From DASYZQ01 sp035946175 (GTDB lineage: Bacteria > Patescibacteriota > Saccharimonadia > Saccharimonadales > UBA4665), in the NCBI GenBank assembly GCA_035946175.1, contig DASYZQ010000045.1, positions 1 through 5,923 of the forward strand: a DNA stretch of 5,923 bases. The letters are read 5' to 3'. Position numbers and translations under genes: made by a program. Below the pieces are notes generated by a model that worked only from the letters and a program-made list of their open reading frames with translations, was not told where the DNA came from and made no database searches. Positions 4,716 to 5,923 of this stretch are shown here, in pieces (within the stretch, counting starts at the first letter, position 1; each line of letters opens with the position of its first letter).

Positions 4716-5402
4716 ATGGAACTAACACTTTTGCATAAAGAACACCTTGTCGATAATATATGGGCCTTCCGGTTCCAACCAACTGAGCCACTAGCCTGGA
4801 CAGCCGGGCAATACGTACGGGTTGAGCTGCCCCAGGACAATCCCGACTCAGAAGGTACAAAACGTTGGTTTACCAATTCCGCAGCACCGTATGAAGGAGT
4901 TCTGCAAATAACGACCCGCATCACACAAAGCAGTTTCAAACAGACATTGGTGGCCATAAAAGAGGGAAGCAGTGCGTTGCAGCTCATCGAAAAGCCTGAT
5001 GGAGATTTTATCTGGCAGGATTCCAGTTTGCCGATTGTCTTTATAGCCGGTGGCATCGGTATTACACCGTTCTATAGTATCCTCAAGCAACGTATACATG
5101 ATGGCCTATCCATACCGGCTACACTCATATACGGCGGTCGTACTAATGACCTACCATTCAGAGCAGAATTTGCCCAATGGGCAGCCACCAGTCAAGGCTT
5201 CACTGTGCACTACGTCGTCGGGAAACCCCTCACCGCTGAGAGCCTGGCCGAAATTGTACCATCTATCGATCAATCTCTTGTCTATCTCTCGGGCCCAGAG
5301 CCCATGGTAGAAGCCCTCGGTAATAAACTTAAGGCCATTGGGCTACCTCCGGCTCAGCTCAAGCAAGACTTCTTCCCGAACTACAACGGAACGAACTATT
5401 AA
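4716..5402 (+). CDS. Ferredoxin-NADP reductase-like FAD-dependent oxidoreductase
   Basis: A 228-residue, two-domain flavoprotein expected to move electrons between NAD(P)H and a partner through FAD in the cytoplasm. The N-terminal beta-barrel binds FAD: AGQYVRVELP (30-39), RWFTNSAAP (50-58; the family's RxYT/S-xxS motif) and ITTRITQSSFKQTL (65-78), where the SSFK segment should contact the flavin phosphates. The NAD(P)-binding domain shows FIAGGIGITPFYSIL (109-123), YGGRTNDLPFRAEF (139-152) and YLSGPEPMVEAL (190-201). The closing DFFPNY (218-223) carries the aromatic residues that usually stack on or near the flavin. There is no [2Fe-2S] domain and no membrane segment, so the partner must be a separate protein; none is visible in the window. 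Starting at ATG 4716 gives a protein beginning MELTLLHKEH, the usual barrel strand; ATG 4617 would add 33 unrelated residues. Nicotinamide preference cannot be read with certainty. Confidence 0.93.
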   Translation: MELTLLHKEHLVDNIWAFRFQPTEPLAWTAGQYVRVELPQDNPDSEGTKRWFTNSAAPYEGVLQITTRITQSSFKQTLVAIKEGSSALQLIEKPDGDFIWQDSSLPIVFIAGGIGITPFYSILKQRIHDGLSIPATLIYGGRTNDLPFRAEFAQWAATSQGFTVHYVVGKPLTAESLAEIVPSIDQSLVYLSGPEPMVEALGNKLKAIGLPPAQLKQDFFPNYNGTNY

Positions 5403-5483
5403 GCCGCACGTCTGCCTAACTCTGATGTGATTTTATACATATAGCCAGCATATCAAGGCATGCTACTATCAAAGAAAGTAAGC

Positions 5484-5489
5484 TATCAT
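5484..5489 (+). promoter_or_regulatory. Possible -10 box before the small membrane protein gene
   Basis: TATCAT is preceded by AGC rather than TGC, otherwise matching the -10 boxes at 3532 and 4680. It would place the start near 5496, at the edge of the ribosome site, which is tight. TGC-TACTAT at 5461-5469 is a poorer alternative that leaves a more ordinary leader. Confidence 0.25.
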
Positions 5490-5496
5490 GCACATA

Positions 5497-5502
5497 AGGA
5501 GG
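5497..5502 (+). promoter_or_regulatory. Strong ribosome binding site for a GTG start
   Basis: AGGAGG, within AAGGAGGG, lies 7 nt before GTG 5510. The next in-frame ATG, at 5528, has no site at a suitable distance, so the GTG start is preferred. Confidence 0.65.
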
Positions 5503-5509
5503 GATCGCG

Positions 5510-5713
5510 GTGCCGGACAAACAACACATGAAGAAGCGAATGCAAAAGGGCGGGGCAACCGGTGCAGTATACGGGATGGGTTTTATCGGAGCGCTTATCT
5601 TCTATATCCATGTGCACTCCGGTACATTTTGGCTCGTTATACTCGCTGTCCTTAAAGCAATCTTCTGGCCGGCTTTCTTGGTCTACCACCTGCTTGCTTT
5701 CTTACACCTATAA
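5510..5713 (+). CDS. Small two-helix membrane protein
   Basis: A 67-residue protein with a basic N-terminus (MPDKQHMKKRMQKGG, 1-15), a Gly-rich first membrane segment at about 16-35 (GATGAVYGMGFIGALIFYI), a short turn (HVHSGTF) and a second membrane segment at about 39-64 with WPAFLVYHLLAFLHL at the end. The positive-inside rule places the N-terminus in the cytoplasm; the loop after helix 1 is short, so both ends are probably cytoplasmic. I recall unnamed small proteins in several small-genome bacteria and firmicutes with the same GAVYG, GFIGAL and WPAFLVY pattern, so I regard it as conserved, but no function is known to me. It starts with GTG behind a strong AGGAGG. It is separated from the flavin reductase by 107 nt and probably transcribed alone. 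Histidines 34 and 36 in the loop are notable, but no ligand role can be claimed. Confidence 0.85.
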   Translation: MPDKQHMKKRMQKGGATGAVYGMGFIGALIFYIHVHSGTFWLVILAVLKAIFWPAFLVYHLLAFLHL

Positions 5714-5789
5714 GTAGCTTCACCGATAACCCTCGGCCTGTTTCTCGAACATGTCTTTGTAGGCCCCACCTACTTAATCTATCACACAT

Positions 5790-5818
5790 TTCGCACTTGC
5801 CACGCCCTTTGCTAGCAT
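5790..5818 (+). promoter_or_regulatory. Candidate promoter of the right-edge gene
   Basis: TTCGCA (5790-5795; 4 of 6) is followed after 17 bp by TGC-TAGCAT (-10 hexamer 5813-5818), again the extended -10 style of this window. The leader to ATG 5867 would be about 42 nt. The -10 lies in a tandem AGCATGA repeat (5814-5820 and 5822-5828). Confidence 0.3.
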
Positions 5819-5866
5819 GAAAGCATGACGGTAAGTCTGTCTTTTTGTAAGTAAGGAAAAACAAAC

Positions 5867-5923
5867 ATGTCCCGTTCAAAATGCTCTCGTGAGCTGTACT
5901 GCTCATTCTTGGAAGTAACATCA
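5867..5923 (+). CDS. 5' end of a gene, possibly a transposase (partial)
   Basis: The first 19 codons of a gene running off the right edge encode MSRSKCSRELYCSFLEVTS. The ATG has AAGGA (5853-5857) 9 nt upstream, a normal arrangement. The short peptide resembles, from memory, the start of IS-type DDE transposases in which an ELY-x-xFL segment precedes an SHD-S-RWL motif, but that diagnostic part is outside the window, so the assignment is tentative. If it is an insertion sequence, its left end should lie in the 153 bp gap 5714-5866. No terminal inverted repeat can be confirmed without the right end. It could equally be an ordinary chromosomal gene. Confidence 0.5.
   Translation, partial: MSRSKCSRELYCSFLEVTS

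Noticed and set aside
5711..5776. Inverted repeat TAAGTAG / CTACTTA and small stem GTAGG-CCCCA-CCTAC after the small membrane protein gene
   Set aside because: The long repeat has a loop of over 50 nt and the 5 bp stem has no T run after it, so neither makes a credible terminator.
5652..5921. Minus-strand open frame of 89 codons at the right end
   Set aside because: It overlaps the well-supported small membrane protein gene and the start of the right-edge gene, and the product is Arg/Gly/Cys-rich in a way typical of antisense translation.
1..5923. tRNA, rRNA, CRISPR array, riboswitch or toxin-antitoxin pair
   Set aside because: I scanned for T-loop-like TTCRA motifs with paired arms, regularly spaced repeats, and adjacent small gene pairs with known motifs, and saw none.

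Overview
The window is a gene-dense bacterial segment of moderate GC (by eye in the 40s to about 50%). It carries eight complete genes I consider real, plus one gene fragment at each edge. Genes are short, several have strong AGGAGG-type ribosome binding sites, and TAA, TAG and TGA all act as stops, so the standard code is used. The mix of a minimal DEAD-box helicase, two PhnB-type VOC proteins, a DUF1801 protein, a ferredoxin-NADP-reductase-like flavoprotein and small unnamed conserved proteins recalls small-genome soil or water bacteria such as Candidatus Saccharibacteria. That placement is an inference from gene style; no rRNA or other marker gene is present to confirm it.

Left part, mostly minus strand. 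A plus-strand gene fragment ends at 124 and meets a minus-strand VOC gene (121-555) tail to tail, the two stop codons sharing the four bases TTAA. Upstream of the VOC gene, its promoter overlaps the end of a two-helix membrane protein gene (609-1328). This promoter has a perfect 8+8 bp palindrome between the -35 and -10 boxes, the clearest regulatory signal in the window. A DEAD-box RNA helicase (1546-2742, with DEVD in motif II) and an unnamed conserved protein (2895-3392) follow on the same strand, each with intergenic space and its own candidate promoter.

Right part, plus strand. From a divergent intergenic region at 3393-3565 starts a two-gene operon: a second, distantly related VOC protein (3566-4027) and, 6 nt later, a DUF1801 protein (4034-4435). 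A 280 bp stretch without a confident gene (4436-4715) follows; it may hold a decayed coding fragment. Then come the flavin reductase (4716-5402), a 67-residue two-helix membrane protein with a GTG start (5510-5713), and the first 19 codons of a gene, possibly a transposase, that runs off the right edge.

Candidate promoters before several genes share an extended -10 of the form TGC-TATNAT with weak -35 boxes. Nothing links the genes into one pathway. Candidate themes are redox or small-molecule handling (VOC proteins, flavin reductase) and RNA remodelling (helicase). I see no CRISPR array, tRNA, rRNA, toxin-antitoxin pair or recognisable defence system, and no convincing evidence of a previously undescribed multi-gene system. 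The best follow-up targets are the palindromic VOC promoter, the possible frameshift in the membrane protein, the two unnamed conserved proteins and the decayed region before the flavin reductase.
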